Source: Solibacillus cecembensis (GTDB taxonomy: Bacteria > Bacillota > Bacilli > Bacillales_A > Planococcaceae). From it: a stretch of DNA of 64,000 bases. The first letter of the stretch is position 1; each line of letters begins with the position of its first letter. The notes under the pieces are model-generated. The model ran no database searches and was not told the DNA's origin. It worked only from the letters and a program-made list of their open reading frames with translations. The stretch spans positions 87,615 to 151,614 of the forward strand of contig NZ_LMBZ01000012.1 in the NCBI RefSeq assembly GCF_001439635.1, read 5' to 3'. Made by a program: the position numbers and the translations under genes. Positions 1 through 9,925 of this stretch are shown in pieces.

Positions 1-1
1 A

Positions 2-910
2 GAATTGAAAAAATCTGGCGAAGAAATGGACTACTTGTTCTGGGTAGGTTCGATGGGAGCATTTGATAATCGCTCACAAAAAATCGCTTTAGCCTTTGCT
101 AAGTTGATGAATGAAGCAGGTGTGAAATTTGCGATTTTAGGTAACAAGGAAAAGAACTCTGGAGATACACCGCGTCGCTTAGGAAATGAGTTTTTATTCC
201 AAGAGCTGGCAACGGCAAATATTGATGAGTTCGACAAAAATGATGTGAAGAAAATCGTTACAATTGACCCGCATGCATATAATATTTTCAAAAATGAATA
301 CGGTGATTTTGGCTGGAAAGGTGAAGTACTACATCATACAGAAATGCTATACGATTTAATCCAGCAAGGCCGTTTGACGATGAATTACCGTGTGGATGAA
401 ACAATAGTATTCCATGATTCTTGCTACTTAGGTCGTTACAATGATGTATACGATCCACCACGTGAAATTTTAAAAGGCATTCCAGGTGTGAAGCTTGTGG
501 AAATGGCACGTAATCGTGAAGAAGGAATGTGCTGTGGTGCTGGTGGTGGTTTAATGTGGATGGAAGAACATGTTGGAAACCGCATAAATGTTGCCCGCAC
601 AGAGCAAGCGATTGCAACAGAGGCATCGGTCATTTCATCCGGCTGTCCGTACTGCTTAACGATGCTATCAGATGGCACGAAAGCAAAAGAAGTAGATGAT
701 ACAGTTGGTACTTATGACATCGCGGAATTATTAGAACGCGCTGTTTTTGGAACGAAGGTAGCTTCTACTGAAGAAGAGGAGCTTGCAGAAGTGCTTGAGG
801 AAACGACTCCAGTTGTAGAAGAATTTCAAGTGAAAGAAGCAGTGACTGTAAGTGGTGAGGGATCTACTGTTGAAGAAATACCGGCTATATCTGAAAATAA
901 AAACGTTTAA
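2..910 (+). CDS. FadF-like (Fe-S) oxidoreductase, C-terminal part (truncated by window edge)
   Basis: The frame is open to the left edge, so the start and the N-terminal half are missing; full-length relatives are about 700 residues with ferredoxin and membrane parts. The visible 300 residues carry the cysteine-rich CCG motifs of heterodisulfide-reductase/glycolate-oxidase type proteins: DSCYLGR near fragment residue 138, MCCGAGGG at 175-182 and GCPYC at 213-217. In Bacillales such proteins (FadF type) are thought to pass electrons from acyl-CoA dehydrogenases and ETF to the membrane quinone pool; this is inferred from family and context. After about residue 250 the tail is Glu/Val-rich and low in complexity. 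A terminator at 983-1011 separates it from the thiolase operon, which continues the same acyl-CoA theme. Confidence 0.8.
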   Translation, partial: ELKKSGEEMDYLFWVGSMGAFDNRSQKIALAFAKLMNEAGVKFAILGNKEKNSGDTPRRLGNEFLFQELATANIDEFDKNDVKKIVTIDPHAYNIFKNEYGDFGWKGEVLHHTEMLYDLIQQGRLTMNYRVDETIVFHDSCYLGRYNDVYDPPREILKGIPGVKLVEMARNREEGMCCGAGGGLMWMEEHVGNRINVARTEQAIATEASVISSGCPYCLTMLSDGTKAKEVDDTVGTYDIAELLERAVFGTKVASTEEEELAEVLEETTPVVEEFQVKEAVTVSGEGSTVEEIPAISENKNV

Positions 911-982
911 AGAATAATATTACGATAAAACTTTAAATTCTAAAAATTCGGTTGATTAATATTTTTAGATTTTGTAAAATGG

Positions 983-1011
983 AAATGGGAGACATAGTAC
1001 TCCCATTTTTT
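983..1011 (+). terminator. Rho-independent terminator after the FadF-like gene
   Basis: AAATGGGAG pairs with CTCCCATTT across an 8-nt loop and is followed by a T run. It lies about 70 bp after the stop codon. Confidence 0.85.
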
Positions 1012-1023
1012 AAACAATCATAT

Positions 1024-1037
1024 TGAGCGAGCGTTCA
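1024..1037. promoter_or_regulatory. Candidate TetR-family operator upstream of the thiolase operon
   Basis: TGAGCGAGCGTTCA is an imperfect palindrome (10 of 14 positions symmetric) with TGA/TCA ends, the usual look of TetR/FadR-type sites. It sits between the upstream terminator and the thiolase start, and the operon ends with its own TetR gene, so autoregulation is a reasonable inference. No clear sigma-A hexamers could be assigned around it. Confidence 0.45.
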
Positions 1038-1100
1038 GTCAGCTACTGAAGAAAATTAAATAAAATGTTTTCCAGTCAATCAAACAAAGGGGTGTATGGA

Positions 1101-2303
1101 TTGTCAAAAACAGTGATTTTAGATGGCGCAAGAACAGCTTTTGGGAAATTCGGTGGGGTGTTGAGCACTTTTTCTGCAAGTGATTTAGGCGGTATTGCGA
1201 TTGCAGGGGCTTTAGAAAAGGCGAATGTTGCAGCAGATGATGTACAAGAAGTCATTATGGGGAACGTTTTACAAGCAGGTCAAGGGCAAATTCCTTCTCG
1301 ACAAGCAGCATCAAAAGCAGGGATTCCGTGGCATGTTAAAACAGAAACAATTAATAAAGTGTGTGCATCGGGAATGCGTAGTGTGACACTTGCTGATCAA
1401 TTGATTCGTTTAGGGGACGAGGAAATTATTGTAGCAGGTGGCATGGAGTCCATGTCCAATGCGCCGTACTATATGCCAAAAGGACGCTTCGGTTTGCGAA
1501 TGGGAGACGCAACTTTAGTGGATGGATTATTACATGATGGGCTAACATGTGCATTTAACCCACAGCAAGTACATATGGGTGTTTACGGAAATGAAACAGC
1601 AGAGCAATTTGAAATTAGCCGTGAGCAACAAGATGCGTGGGCTGTTCGCAGTCATGAACGCGCACTTGCAGCAATAGAGGACGGAAAATTTGCGAAGGAG
1701 ATTGCCGTAGTAGGTCTTCCTCAACGTAAAGGTCCACCACTCCTAATTGAACAAGATGAAGCACCAAGAAAAGGAACGACTATGGAAGCGCTTTCGAAAT
1801 TGAAGTCAGCATTTAGTCAAGAGGGAACGATTACTGCTGGAAATGCACCAGGTGTAAACGATGGTGCTTGTGCGCTCGTGTTAATGAGTGAAGCACGTGC
1901 ACAAAAGGAAAATCGCCAACCATTAGCAACAATTATCGCACATGCAGAAATCGGCGTTGCACCAGAACAATTTCCTCAAACACCGGGACTTGTCATTAAT
2001 GCATTACTTAAAAAAGCAGGAAAGTCACTAGAAGAAATTGATTTAATCGAAATTAATGAAGCCTTTGCCGCAGTAGCACTTGTTAGTAATGAGCTGGCGA
2101 CACTGGATCCAGAAAAAGTAAATGTCAATGGTGGCGCAGTAGCATTAGGCCATCCGATTGGCGCAAGTGGGGCACGTATTATATTGACACTTGCATATGA
2201 GTTGAAGCGTCGAGGTGGCGGGATCGGCATCGCAGCAATTTGTTCAGGTGGCGGTCAAGGGGATGCCATCTTAATTCAAGTACAAGGCGAAGGGGAGAAA
2301 TAG
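1101..2303 (+). CDS. Acetyl-CoA C-acetyltransferase (thiolase)
   Basis: Thiolase of about 400 residues that condenses two acetyl-CoA or cleaves acetoacetyl-CoA. Catalytic features are present: nucleophilic Cys88 in KVCASGM, the NGGAVALGHPIGASG block with the active-site His, and the C-terminal CSGGGQGDA block with the second Cys. The frame is open from an ATG at 1065, but a strong AAAGGGGTG at 1086-1094 lies 6 nt before TTG 1101, and starting there gives the usual SKTVILDGARTAFGKFGG N-terminus, so TTG is chosen. It is the first gene of an operon with the hydroxybutyryl-CoA dehydrogenase (1 nt gap), two acyl-CoA dehydrogenases and a TetR regulator. No enoyl-CoA hydratase is encoded nearby. Confidence 0.93.
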   Translation: MSKTVILDGARTAFGKFGGVLSTFSASDLGGIAIAGALEKANVAADDVQEVIMGNVLQAGQGQIPSRQAASKAGIPWHVKTETINKVCASGMRSVTLADQLIRLGDEEIIVAGGMESMSNAPYYMPKGRFGLRMGDATLVDGLLHDGLTCAFNPQQVHMGVYGNETAEQFEISREQQDAWAVRSHERALAAIEDGKFAKEIAVVGLPQRKGPPLLIEQDEAPRKGTTMEALSKLKSAFSQEGTITAGNAPGVNDGACALVLMSEARAQKENRQPLATIIAHAEIGVAPEQFPQTPGLVINALLKKAGKSLEEIDLIEINEAFAAVALVSNELATLDPEKVNVNGGAVALGHPIGASGARIILTLAYELKRRGGGIGIAAICSGGGQGDAILIQVQGEGEK

Positions 2304-2304
2304 C

Positions 2305-3156
2305 ATGAACATTCAAACGGTTATGGTCATTGGCGCAGGACAAATGGGATCGGGCATTGCGCAAGTTTGTGCACAAGCAGGCTATCAAGTCGTTTTAAAC
2401 GATATGAAACAAGAGTTTTTTGAGCGTGGTATGACGTCGATTACGACAAATTTAACACGTGATGTGGAAAAAGGACGTAAAACAACGCAGGAAAAAGAGG
2501 AAATCCTTTCACGAATTACGATGTCTTTATCCATTGAAGATGCGAGCAAAGTGGACATTATTATTGAGGCGGCTGTTGAAAATATGGAAGTGAAGCAAGC
2601 CATTTTCCGACAGCTTGATCTTATCGCACCAGCACATGCCATTTTAGCAACGAATACATCGAGCCTACCGATTACAGAAATTGCGGCAGTAACGAATCGT
2701 CCTGAACAGGTAATCGGCATGCACTTTATGAATCCTGTACCTGTCATGAAACTTGTTGAAATTATTCGCGGCTTAGCAACGGCGGATGCAGTATATGAAG
2801 CAGTTGCGGCGATGACAAAGCAACTAGGCAAAACGGGTGTCGAAGTAAATGACTTCCCAGGCTTCATTGCCAACCGTATTTTATTGCCAATGATTAATGA
2901 AGCGATTTATGCCTTATATGAAGGTGTTGCAACGAAAGAAGCAATTGATGATGTGATGAAAATGGGAATGAATCATCCGATGGGGCCATTAACATTGGCA
3001 GACTTTATCGGGCTGGATACGTGTTTGTCGATTATGGAAATCTTGCATGAAGGACTTGGTGATAGTAAATATCGTCCATGCCCACTCCTTCGAAAATACG
3101 TGGCGGCAGGCTGGCTCGGTAAAAAATCGGGGCGCGGTTTTTACGTATACGAATAG
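2305..3156 (+). CDS. 3-hydroxybutyryl-CoA dehydrogenase
   Basis: NAD(P)-dependent 3-hydroxyacyl-CoA dehydrogenase of 283 residues, normal length for the single-domain Hbd/MmgB family. The Rossmann motif GAGQMGSG is at residues 8-15, the catalytic His lies in the GMHFMNPVPVM segment, and the C-terminal domain contains NHPMGPLTLADFIGLD. The start follows the thiolase stop by one nucleotide, with AAGGGGAG supplied from the end of the thiolase gene, so the two are probably translationally coupled. It interconverts acetoacetyl-CoA and 3-hydroxybutyryl-CoA, the step next to the thiolase. Confidence 0.94.
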   Translation: MNIQTVMVIGAGQMGSGIAQVCAQAGYQVVLNDMKQEFFERGMTSITTNLTRDVEKGRKTTQEKEEILSRITMSLSIEDASKVDIIIEAAVENMEVKQAIFRQLDLIAPAHAILATNTSSLPITEIAAVTNRPEQVIGMHFMNPVPVMKLVEIIRGLATADAVYEAVAAMTKQLGKTGVEVNDFPGFIANRILLPMINEAIYALYEGVATKEAIDDVMKMGMNHPMGPLTLADFIGLDTCLSIMEILHEGLGDSKYRPCPLLRKYVAAGWLGKKSGRGFYVYE

Positions 3157-3168
3157 GGGGAGATTATC

Positions 3169-4305
3169 ATGAATCTACAATTTACAGATGAACAACTTAT
3201 GATGCGCAACATGGTTCGTGATTTTGCAAAAACGGAAATTGAACCTTTTATAGAACGGATGGAAGCAGGAGAATTCCCAAGAGAAATCGTTAAAAAAATG
3301 GGTGAGCTTGGCTTGATGGGCATTACCTCACCTGAGCAATATGGCGGGGCGGCAATGGATTTCACCTCATATATTATCGCGATTAATGAGCTATCAAAAG
3401 TAAGTGCGGTCATGGGTGTTATTTTATCCGTGCATACATCAGTTGGGACGAATCCCATTTTATATTTTGGCAATGAACAGCAAAAAAAGCACTACATACC
3501 AAAGCTTGCAAGTGGGGAATATTTAGGGGCATTTTGCTTAACAGAGACGAATGCAGGAAGTGATGCGGGTGCATTAAAAACACGCGCGGTCCGTGATGGC
3601 GATGATTATATAATAAACGGTTCAAAAGTATTTATTACAAATGGCGATGAGGCAGATGTTTATATTGTCTTTGCCTCAACGAATCCAGAGGCAGGTTCAC
3701 GCGGAATTTCAGCATTTATTGTGGAGAAAGATACAGCGGGGTTCATTGTCGGGAAAGATGAACGAAAAATGGGCTTACACGGCTCAAGAACGGTCCAATT
3801 AACATTTGAAAATATGCGCATTGCGGCTACCCAGTTATTAGGGGAAGAGGGAGAAGGCTTTAAAATTGCGCTTGCTAATTTAGATGTTGGGCGGATTGGC
3901 ATTGCTGCTCAAAGTTTAGGCATTGCTGAAGCGGCATTAGAAGCAGCAACAGCTTACGCCAAAGAACGTATTCAATTTGGGAAACCGATTGCAAAGCAAC
4001 AAGGTGTCGGTTTTAAATTAGCGGATATGGCAACTGCCGTGGAAGCCTCAAGGTTACTCGTATATCGCGCGGCGCATTTACGTTCGCAAAACTTACCATG
4101 CGGAAAAGAAGCGTCAATGGCTAAGCTATTTGCTTCACAAACCGCGATGGATACAGCGATTGAAGCGGTGCAAATTTTCGGTGGCTACGGCTACACCGAG
4201 GACTATCCAGTAGAGCGCTATTTCCGAGACGCTAAAATTACACAAATTTACGAAGGCACAAGTGAAATTCAAAAGATTGTAATTAGCAAACATGTCATGG
4301 GATGA
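3169..4305 (+). CDS. Acyl-CoA dehydrogenase, short-chain type (first of tandem pair)
   Basis: FAD-dependent acyl-CoA dehydrogenase of 378 residues. It shows the family signature FCLTETNAGSDAG, the FITNGDEADVYIVFA region and a C-terminal TQIYEGTSEIQ, where Glu362 is the expected catalytic base of butyryl-CoA/short-chain enzymes. It passes electrons to ETF, which fits the FadF-like protein upstream. A GGGGGAG ribosome site precedes the ATG. It is paralogous to the next gene (same length, same motifs). Which acyl-CoA each prefers (butyryl-, isobutyryl- or 2-methylbutyryl-CoA) cannot be told from sequence by eye. Confidence 0.93.
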   Translation: MNLQFTDEQLMMRNMVRDFAKTEIEPFIERMEAGEFPREIVKKMGELGLMGITSPEQYGGAAMDFTSYIIAINELSKVSAVMGVILSVHTSVGTNPILYFGNEQQKKHYIPKLASGEYLGAFCLTETNAGSDAGALKTRAVRDGDDYIINGSKVFITNGDEADVYIVFASTNPEAGSRGISAFIVEKDTAGFIVGKDERKMGLHGSRTVQLTFENMRIAATQLLGEEGEGFKIALANLDVGRIGIAAQSLGIAEAALEAATAYAKERIQFGKPIAKQQGVGFKLADMATAVEASRLLVYRAAHLRSQNLPCGKEASMAKLFASQTAMDTAIEAVQIFGGYGYTEDYPVERYFRDAKITQIYEGTSEIQKIVISKHVMG

Positions 4306-4345
4306 AATGAAATAAAGAAACTTCAAAACAAAGGGGAAATATAAT

Positions 4346-5482
4346 ATGAACTTTCAATTATCAGAAGAACATCAACAATTACGTGAAATGATCCGTGATT
4401 TTGCAGTGAATGAAGTAGCACCATCAGCAGAACATCGCGATGAGCATGAAGAATTTGACCGTGGCATTTTCGATAAAATGGCGGAGTTGGGATTAACAGG
4501 TATTCCATGGCCAGAAGAGTACGGCGGGGCAGGCTTTGATTATTTAGCTTATTGTATCGCGGTAGAAGAGTTGTCACGCGTTTGTGCATCGACAGGGGTA
4601 ACATTATCAGCTCACACATCACTTGCAGGTTGGCCGATTTACAAGTTTGGTAATGAAGAACAAAAGCAAAAATACTTGCGCCCAATGGCTGAAGGAAAGA
4701 AAATCGGTGCTTACGGTTTAACAGAAGCGAGCTCAGGGTCTGATGCAGGCGGCATGAAAACATATGCGGTAAAAGATGGCGATGATTATGTATTGAACGG
4801 TTCGAAAATTTTCATTACAAATGGTGGCGTAGCGGATATTTATGTCGTATTTGCAGTGACAGATCCAGAGTCTAAAAACGGAACGACAGCATTTATTGTA
4901 GAAGCTGATTTCCCAGGTTTCTCAGTAGGGAAAAAAGAGCGGAAATTAGGTATTCGTTCATCGCCAACGACAGAAATTATTTTTGAAAATTGCCGTGTAC
5001 CAAAGGAAAATATGCTTGGTGAAGAAGGGCAAGGTTTTGTCATTGCCATGAAAACATTAGATGGTGGTCGTAACGGTATTGCAGCACAGGCAGTTGGTAT
5101 CGCACAAGGGGCACTTGATGCAGCCGTGGATTATGCGAAAGAACGTGTGCAATTTGGTAAGCCAATTGTAGCGAATCAAGGGGTAGCCTTTAAATTAGCG
5201 GATATGGCGACAGAAATCGAAGCATCTCGTTTACTAACATATCAAGCAGCTTGGATGGAATCGAATGATTTACCATACGGAAAAGCGTCTGCAATGGCCA
5301 AGTTACTTGCTGGAGATACAGCGATGAAAGTAACGACAGAAGCGGTGCAAGTGTTTGGTGGCTACGGCTATACGAAAGATTATCCAGTAGAGCGCTATAT
5401 GCGTGATGCAAAAATTACGCAAATTTATGAAGGTACACAGGAAATTCAACGCCTAGTAATTTCGCGCATGCTGACGAAATAA
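4346..5482 (+). CDS. Acyl-CoA dehydrogenase, short-chain type (second of tandem pair)
   Basis: Second 378-residue acyl-CoA dehydrogenase, 40 bp after the first. Motifs are [28 protein letters not shown] and [11 protein letters not shown] with Glu362 as the presumed base. The equal length and colinear motifs point to duplication, but substitutions are spread along the chain, so the pair is old and probably differs in substrate. With icmF downstream, one copy may handle isobutyryl-CoA and the other butyryl-CoA; this is inference. An AAAGGGGAAAT ribosome site precedes the ATG. Confidence 0.93.
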   Translation: MNFQLSEEHQQLREMIRDFAVNEVAPSAEHRDEHEEFDRGIFDKMAELGLTGIPWPEEYGGAGFDYLAYCIAVEELSRVCASTGVTLSAHTSLAGWPIYKFGNEEQKQKYLRPMAEGKKIGAYGLTEASSGSDAGGMKTYAVKDGDDYVLNGSKIFITNGGVADIYVVFAVTDPESKNGTTAFIVEADFPGFSVGKKERKLGIRSSPTTEIIFENCRVPKENMLGEEGQGFVIAMKTLDGGRNGIAAQAVGIAQGALDAAVDYAKERVQFGKPIVANQGVAFKLADMATEIEASRLLTYQAAWMESNDLPYGKASAMAKLLAGDTAMKVTTEAVQVFGGYGYTKDYPVERYMRDAKITQIYEGTQEIQRLVISRMLTK

Positions 5483-5485
5483 TGT

Positions 5486-6121
5486 ATGAAAAATATAGAT
5501 AAATTGCGTGTCGGAACAACAATCAAGGATGAAAACAAAGTAATCGAGCGCAGACAACAAATTATCCATGCAGGGGTAAAGTTATTTAAAGAAAAAGGGT
5601 TTCATCGCGCGACAACACGTGAACTTGCAAAAGCAGCAGGATTTAGCATTGGTACATTATATGAATATATTCGTACAAAAGAGGATGTGCTGTTTTTAGT
5701 TTGTGACAATATATTTGATGAGGTAATCAATCGTTTATCGCAGTTTTCAGCGAATGCAGGAACGATTGACGATTTAAAAGAAGCGATTCGCGCGTATTAC
5801 TTGTTAATTGATAGTATGCAAGACGAATTTACGATCATGTATCAAGAAACAAAATCATTGCCAAAAGAGGCGATGCATTACGTGCTCGATAAGGAAGTAG
5901 AGATGGTTGCGGTTTTCGAACGAATTTTACGAAATTGCAAAAAGTGTAACGCCATTTCTCTTCCAGATGAAGCCATTTATTTGGCGGCCAATCATGTCGT
6001 TGTACAAGGGCAAAGTTGGGCATTCCGGAGATGGGCTTTAAAAAAACACTATACAATCGACCGTTATATTGAATTGCAAACAGCGTTGTTTTTACAAGGG
6101 ATTATGCAAGGGGAAAAGTAG
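5486..6121 (+). CDS. TetR/AcrR-family transcriptional regulator of the acyl-CoA operon
   Basis: A 211-residue TetR-type repressor. The N-terminal helix-turn-helix spans about residues 22-70 (RRQQIIHAGVKLF, TTRELAKAAGFSIGTLYEYI), followed by an all-helical ligand-binding part. It begins 3 nt after the acyl-CoA dehydrogenase stop, so it is the last gene of that operon, and a strong terminator follows at 6128-6173. By analogy with FadR-like regulators it may sense an acyl-CoA and bind the palindrome at 1024-1037; the ligand is unknown. TetR genes next to icmF are common in Bacillales. Confidence 0.9.
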   Translation: MKNIDKLRVGTTIKDENKVIERRQQIIHAGVKLFKEKGFHRATTRELAKAAGFSIGTLYEYIRTKEDVLFLVCDNIFDEVINRLSQFSANAGTIDDLKEAIRAYYLLIDSMQDEFTIMYQETKSLPKEAMHYVLDKEVEMVAVFERILRNCKKCNAISLPDEAIYLAANHVVVQGQSWAFRRWALKKHYTIDRYIELQTALFLQGIMQGEK

Positions 6122-6127
6122 GGAGAA

Positions 6128-6173
6128 GCCATGTAGAGCAAATTTTGTAGAGCTGCTTTACATGGCGTTTTTT
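6128..6173 (+). terminator. Rho-independent terminator after the TetR gene
   Basis: GCCATGTAGAGCA pairs with TGCTTTACATGGC (13 bp with one G-U) and is followed by a run of six T. It separates the regulator from icmF, which therefore needs its own promoter or read-through. Confidence 0.9.
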
Positions 6174-6223
6174 AGCAAGAGGTATTCTTTTAATTATTTC
6201 ACAATAACAAAGGGGTTTTCGAA

Positions 6224-9200
6224 ATGACAAAAGCAGTTGTGTATCGTCCAAAAAATTATGTGAGATTTGTTACGGCATCTAGTTTATTTGATGGTCATGA
6301 TGCCTCGATTAATATAATGCGACGAATTTTGCAATCGAGCGGAGCAGAAGTGATTCATTTAGGGCATAACCGCTCTGTTGAAGAAGTGGTTAATGCTGCG
6401 ATTCATGAAGATGCGCAGGGGATTGCCATTTCTTCTTACCAAGGTGGTCATATCGAATATTTTAAATATATGTATGATTTATTGCGTGAAAAAGGTGCGC
6501 CTCATATTAAAATTTATGGCGGTGGTGGCGGTGTAATTTTACCGAGGGAAATTAAAGAACTGCATGAATACGGAATTGCAGGCATTTTCTCACCTGAGGA
6601 TGGGCGACAATTAGGGCTTCAAGGCATGATTAATAAACAATTAGAAGGCTCTGATTTTACGACATTGCACGGGAATTATGCTGAGCAACTTGAACAAGTA
6701 TCGACGGAGCGCCCAGAAGTGTTAGCGAATTTAATAACGGCTGCTGAAAACGGTGGTAGTTCAGAGGTTGAGGCAATGCTTGAGCTAGCGCGATCAAAAA
6801 GCTGTAACACACCGATACTTGGGATTACAGGAACAGGTGGCGCGGGGAAATCATCATTAACGGATGAATTAATTCGACGTTTTTTACAGGAGTTCCCGGA
6901 CAAAAAGTTAGCCATCTTATCGGTAGACCCGACGAAGCAAAAAACAGGTGGGGCACTACTTGGAGACCGTATCCGTATGAATGCAATTTTCAATAAACGC
7001 GTCTATATGCGCAGCTTGGCAACACGCGGTTCTCGCACGGAATTATCGGCTTCGATTGGTGATGTACTGGATGTTGTGAAAACAGCAGGCTTTGATTTAA
7101 TTTTGGTTGAAACGAGCGGTATTGGGCAAGGGGATGCTGAAATTACTAATTATACCGACCTTTCCATGTATGTTATGACGAGTGAATTTGGTGCGCCAAC
7201 ACAGCTTGAGAAAATCGATATGATTGACTATGCCGACCTAATCGCGATTAATAAATTCGAACGCAAAGGCTCAGAAGATGCGATGCGCCAAGTGCAAAAG
7301 CAATACCAGCGTTCGCGTGAATTATGGGATGCGAATTTAGATGAGATGCCGGTATATGGCACGATTGCATCACAGTTTAATGACAAAGGAACAAACTCAT
7401 TATTTGCCGCACTTGTCCAAAAAATTAATGACAAGTTTGGGGTGAGTTGGGAAACTTCCTATGAGCAATTTATTAAAACACAAAAGCAAAATGTCATTAT
7501 TCCGAATGATCGCCGCCATTATTTACGTGAAATTACAGAAACAATTCGAACATATCATAAAACGTCGGAACAGCAAGCGGCATTCGCGACGAAATTGTAT
7601 CAGTTGGAAGGGACAAAAGCGCAATTACCAGAAAGTGAAACAGCATTGATCGCTTCTATCCAAACGTTAATTGAATCAGTAAATAATGAACTGTCGGCAG
7701 AATCGAAGCGTATTTTAAATAACTGGGTAAAGCTAAAAGAAGATTATGCAGGTGACGAGCTCATTACGAAAATACGTGATAAAGAAATCCGAACAATTTT
7801 AAGAACGCCATCATTATCCGGTTTGAAAATTCCACGAGTGGCATTACCGAAATTTAAAGATTATGGTGAAATTTTACGGTGGGTATATGCAGAAAATGTG
7901 CCAGGTGAATTCCCTTACACAGCAGGCGTATTCCCATTCAAGCGTGAAGGCGAAGATCCGAAGCGTCAGTTTGCTGGAGAAGGTACACCGGAGCGTACAA
8001 ATAAGCGCTTCCATTATTTATCGAAGGATGATGATGCAAAGCGCCTTTCAACAGCGTTTGACTCGGTAACTTTGTACGGTGAGGACCCACATGTTCGCCC
8101 TGATATTTATGGGAAAGTTGGGGAATCTGGTGTCAGTATTTGTACATTAGAGGACATGAAAAAACTGTATGCAGGCTTTGATTTATGTGCACCATCTACC
8201 TCTGTTTCAATGACAATTAATGGACCGGCACCGATTATTTTAGCGATGTTTATGAACACAGCAATCGACCAGCAAGTGCAACTCCGCGAGCAAGAGCTTG
8301 GACGTACATTGACTGTGGAGGAATTTACAGCGACGCGCGAAAAAACGTTGCAAGTCGTTCGTGGTACAGTTCAGGCGGATATTTTGAAGGAAGATCAAGG
8401 TCAAAATACATGCATATTTAGTACGGAATTTGCGCTTCGTATGATGGGGGATATTCAGCAATATTTCATTGATCAAAAAGTACGTAATTACTATTCAGTA
8501 TCTATTTCGGGCTATCATATTGCCGAAGCGGGCGCCAATCCGATTTCGCAGCTTGCCTTTACATTGGCAAACGGCTTTACCTATGTGGAGTACTATTTAA
8601 GTCGCGGCATGCATATAGATGATTTTGCACCAAATTTAAGTTTCTTCTTCTCAAATGGACTGGACCCAGAGTACACGGTAATTGGTCGTGTAGCACGTCG
8701 TATTTGGGCAGTTGTTATGCGTGAAAAGTATGCGGCGAATGAGCGTTCACAAAAGCTGAAGTATCATATTCAAACATCGGGTCGTAGCTTGCATGCGCAG
8801 GAAATCGATTTCAATGATATTCGTACGACGCTTCAAGCATTAATGGCATTGCAAGATAACTGTAACTCGCTACATACAAATGCGTATGATGAAGCGATTA
8901 CGACACCAACAGAGGAATCGGTTCGTCGTGCGATGGCGATTCAAATGATTATTACGAAAGAGCATGGCTTATCAAAAAATGAAAACCCATTACAAGGTGC
9001 ATTTATTATTGAAGAGCTAACAGAACTTGTTGAACGCGCGGTGCTAGAAGAGTTTGACCGCATGAATGATCGTGGCGGTGTACTTGGTGCGATGGAAACA
9101 CAATACCAACGTGGGAAAATTCAAGAAGAATCGATGCACTATGAACATTTAAAACATTCAGGTGAATTGCCGATTATCGGAGTGAACACGTACTTAAATC

Positions 9201-9466
9201 CAAATCCACCTACAGATGATGCAATCGACAATATGGAAATCGCACGTGCTTCTAAAGATGAAAAAGAGCTGCAAATTGCCAATTTAGAAAGCTTTAAACA
9301 AACGCATGCAGGTAAAAGTAAAGCAGCAATTGAGCAATTAAAAGAAGTGGCTAAAGCAGGCGGTAATATTTTTGAGCAGCTAATGGAAACCGTAAAAGTA
9401 GCAAGCCTCGGTCAAATTACAAATGCCCTTTATGAAGTAGGCGGCCAATACCGAAGAAATATGTAA
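6224..9466 (+). CDS. icmF: Fused isobutyryl-CoA mutase IcmF (B12-dependent)
   Basis: A 1080-residue natural fusion that interconverts isobutyryl-CoA and n-butyryl-CoA with adenosylcobalamin. Order of parts: B12-binding domain at about 1-140, with the cobalamin His in DGHDAS (23-28); a MeaI-type GTPase chaperone with P-loop GTGGAGKS at 203-210; a linker; then the TIM-barrel substrate domain with [12 protein letters not shown]. The classical DxHxxG motif has Ser28 in place of the last Gly, which I recall as usual for IcmF proteins. The length matches IcmF rather than separate methylmalonyl-CoA mutase subunits. It follows the acyl-CoA dehydrogenase/TetR operon, which supplies or consumes its products. 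Start ATG follows CAAAGGGG. Confidence 0.95.
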   Translation: MTKAVVYRPKNYVRFVTASSLFDGHDASINIMRRILQSSGAEVIHLGHNRSVEEVVNAAIHEDAQGIAISSYQGGHIEYFKYMYDLLREKGAPHIKIYGGGGGVILPREIKELHEYGIAGIFSPEDGRQLGLQGMINKQLEGSDFTTLHGNYAEQLEQVSTERPEVLANLITAAENGGSSEVEAMLELARSKSCNTPILGITGTGGAGKSSLTDELIRRFLQEFPDKKLAILSVDPTKQKTGGALLGDRIRMNAIFNKRVYMRSLATRGSRTELSASIGDVLDVVKTAGFDLILVETSGIGQGDAEITNYTDLSMYVMTSEFGAPTQLEKIDMIDYADLIAINKFERKGSEDAMRQVQKQYQRSRELWDANLDEMPVYGTIASQFNDKGTNSLFAALVQKINDKFGVSWETSYEQFIKTQKQNVIIPNDRRHYLREITETIRTYHKTSEQQAAFATKLYQLEGTKAQLPESETALIASIQTLIESVNNELSAESKRILNNWVKLKEDYAGDELITKIRDKEIRTILRTPSLSGLKIPRVALPKFKDYGEILRWVYAENVPGEFPYTAGVFPFKREGEDPKRQFAGEGTPERTNKRFHYLSKDDDAKRLSTAFDSVTLYGEDPHVRPDIYGKVGESGVSICTLEDMKKLYAGFDLCAPSTSVSMTINGPAPIILAMFMNTAIDQQVQLREQELGRTLTVEEFTATREKTLQVVRGTVQADILKEDQGQNTCIFSTEFALRMMGDIQQYFIDQKVRNYYSVSISGYHIAEAGANPISQLAFTLANGFTYVEYYLSRGMHIDDFAPNLSFFFSNGLDPEYTVIGRVARRIWAVVMREKYAANERSQKLKYHIQTSGRSLHAQEIDFNDIRTTLQALMALQDNCNSLHTNAYDEAITTPTEESVRRAMAIQMIITKEHGLSKNENPLQGAFIIEELTELVERAVLEEFDRMNDRGGVLGAMETQYQRGKIQEESMHYEHLKHSGELPIIGVNTYLNPNPPTDDAIDNMEIARASKDEKELQIANLESFKQTHAGKSKAAIEQLKEVAKAGGNIFEQLMETVKVASLGQITNALYEVGGQYRRNM

Positions 9467-9500
9467 TAAATGAAGTGTCTAATGATCCTGAAATTGATGA

Positions 9501-9534
9501 ACATGCGGATAAATTCCGAAATAAATCCGCATGT
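9501..9534 (+). terminator. Hairpin downstream of icmF
   Basis: ACATGCGGAT pairs perfectly with ATCCGCATGT across a 14-nt loop, 34 bp after the icmF stop. There is no good T run, so it may be a weak terminator or an mRNA 3' stabiliser. Confidence 0.4.
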
Positions 9535-9682
9535 AAATGTAGATTTAAAAAAAAAATAAGAAATTACGAACGAAATCGCGACGAATGACTACAAATTTCG
9601 TTATACTATCCTTAGACAAAAAAATTACAATAAAACCTCTTAAAAACATTATAAAATTGTCTAGTAAAGGAGGCGCGATGTA

Positions 9683-9841
9683 GTGGGGCAATATATTTAT
9701 TATATTTTAGTTTTAGCTTGTTTAATCAGCACTTTCTTTTTATACAATCAGCAATTAGCTGCTATACCGCTCCTTCTTTTATCATTAGTTTTGTTTTATG
9801 TCGCCTATAAAAAAGCGACGAAATTAAAAAACAAGAAATGA
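9683..9841 (+). CDS. Small two-span membrane protein (52 aa), unrecognised
   Basis: A short frame starting at GTG 9683, 9 nt after a perfect AAAGGAGG (9666-9673), and encoding 52 residues. Two hydrophobic spans (about residues 5-21 and 25-42) are followed by a lysine-rich end (YKKATKLKNKK), suggesting a small membrane protein with a cytoplasmic positive tail. It lies 84 bp before the rpoE start, on the same strand. I do not recognise a family. The strong ribosome site and membrane-like composition argue that it is real; conservation in related genomes was not checked. Confidence 0.55.
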   Translation: MGQYIYYILVLACLISTFFLYNQQLAAIPLLLLSLVLFYVAYKKATKLKNKK

Positions 9842-9925
9842 AACTAGCATAGTGATAGGATGTTTGTATATAATGGATATCATACAAATGATATGACATG
9901 TGTAAAAAGAAAGGACGTGCATGAT

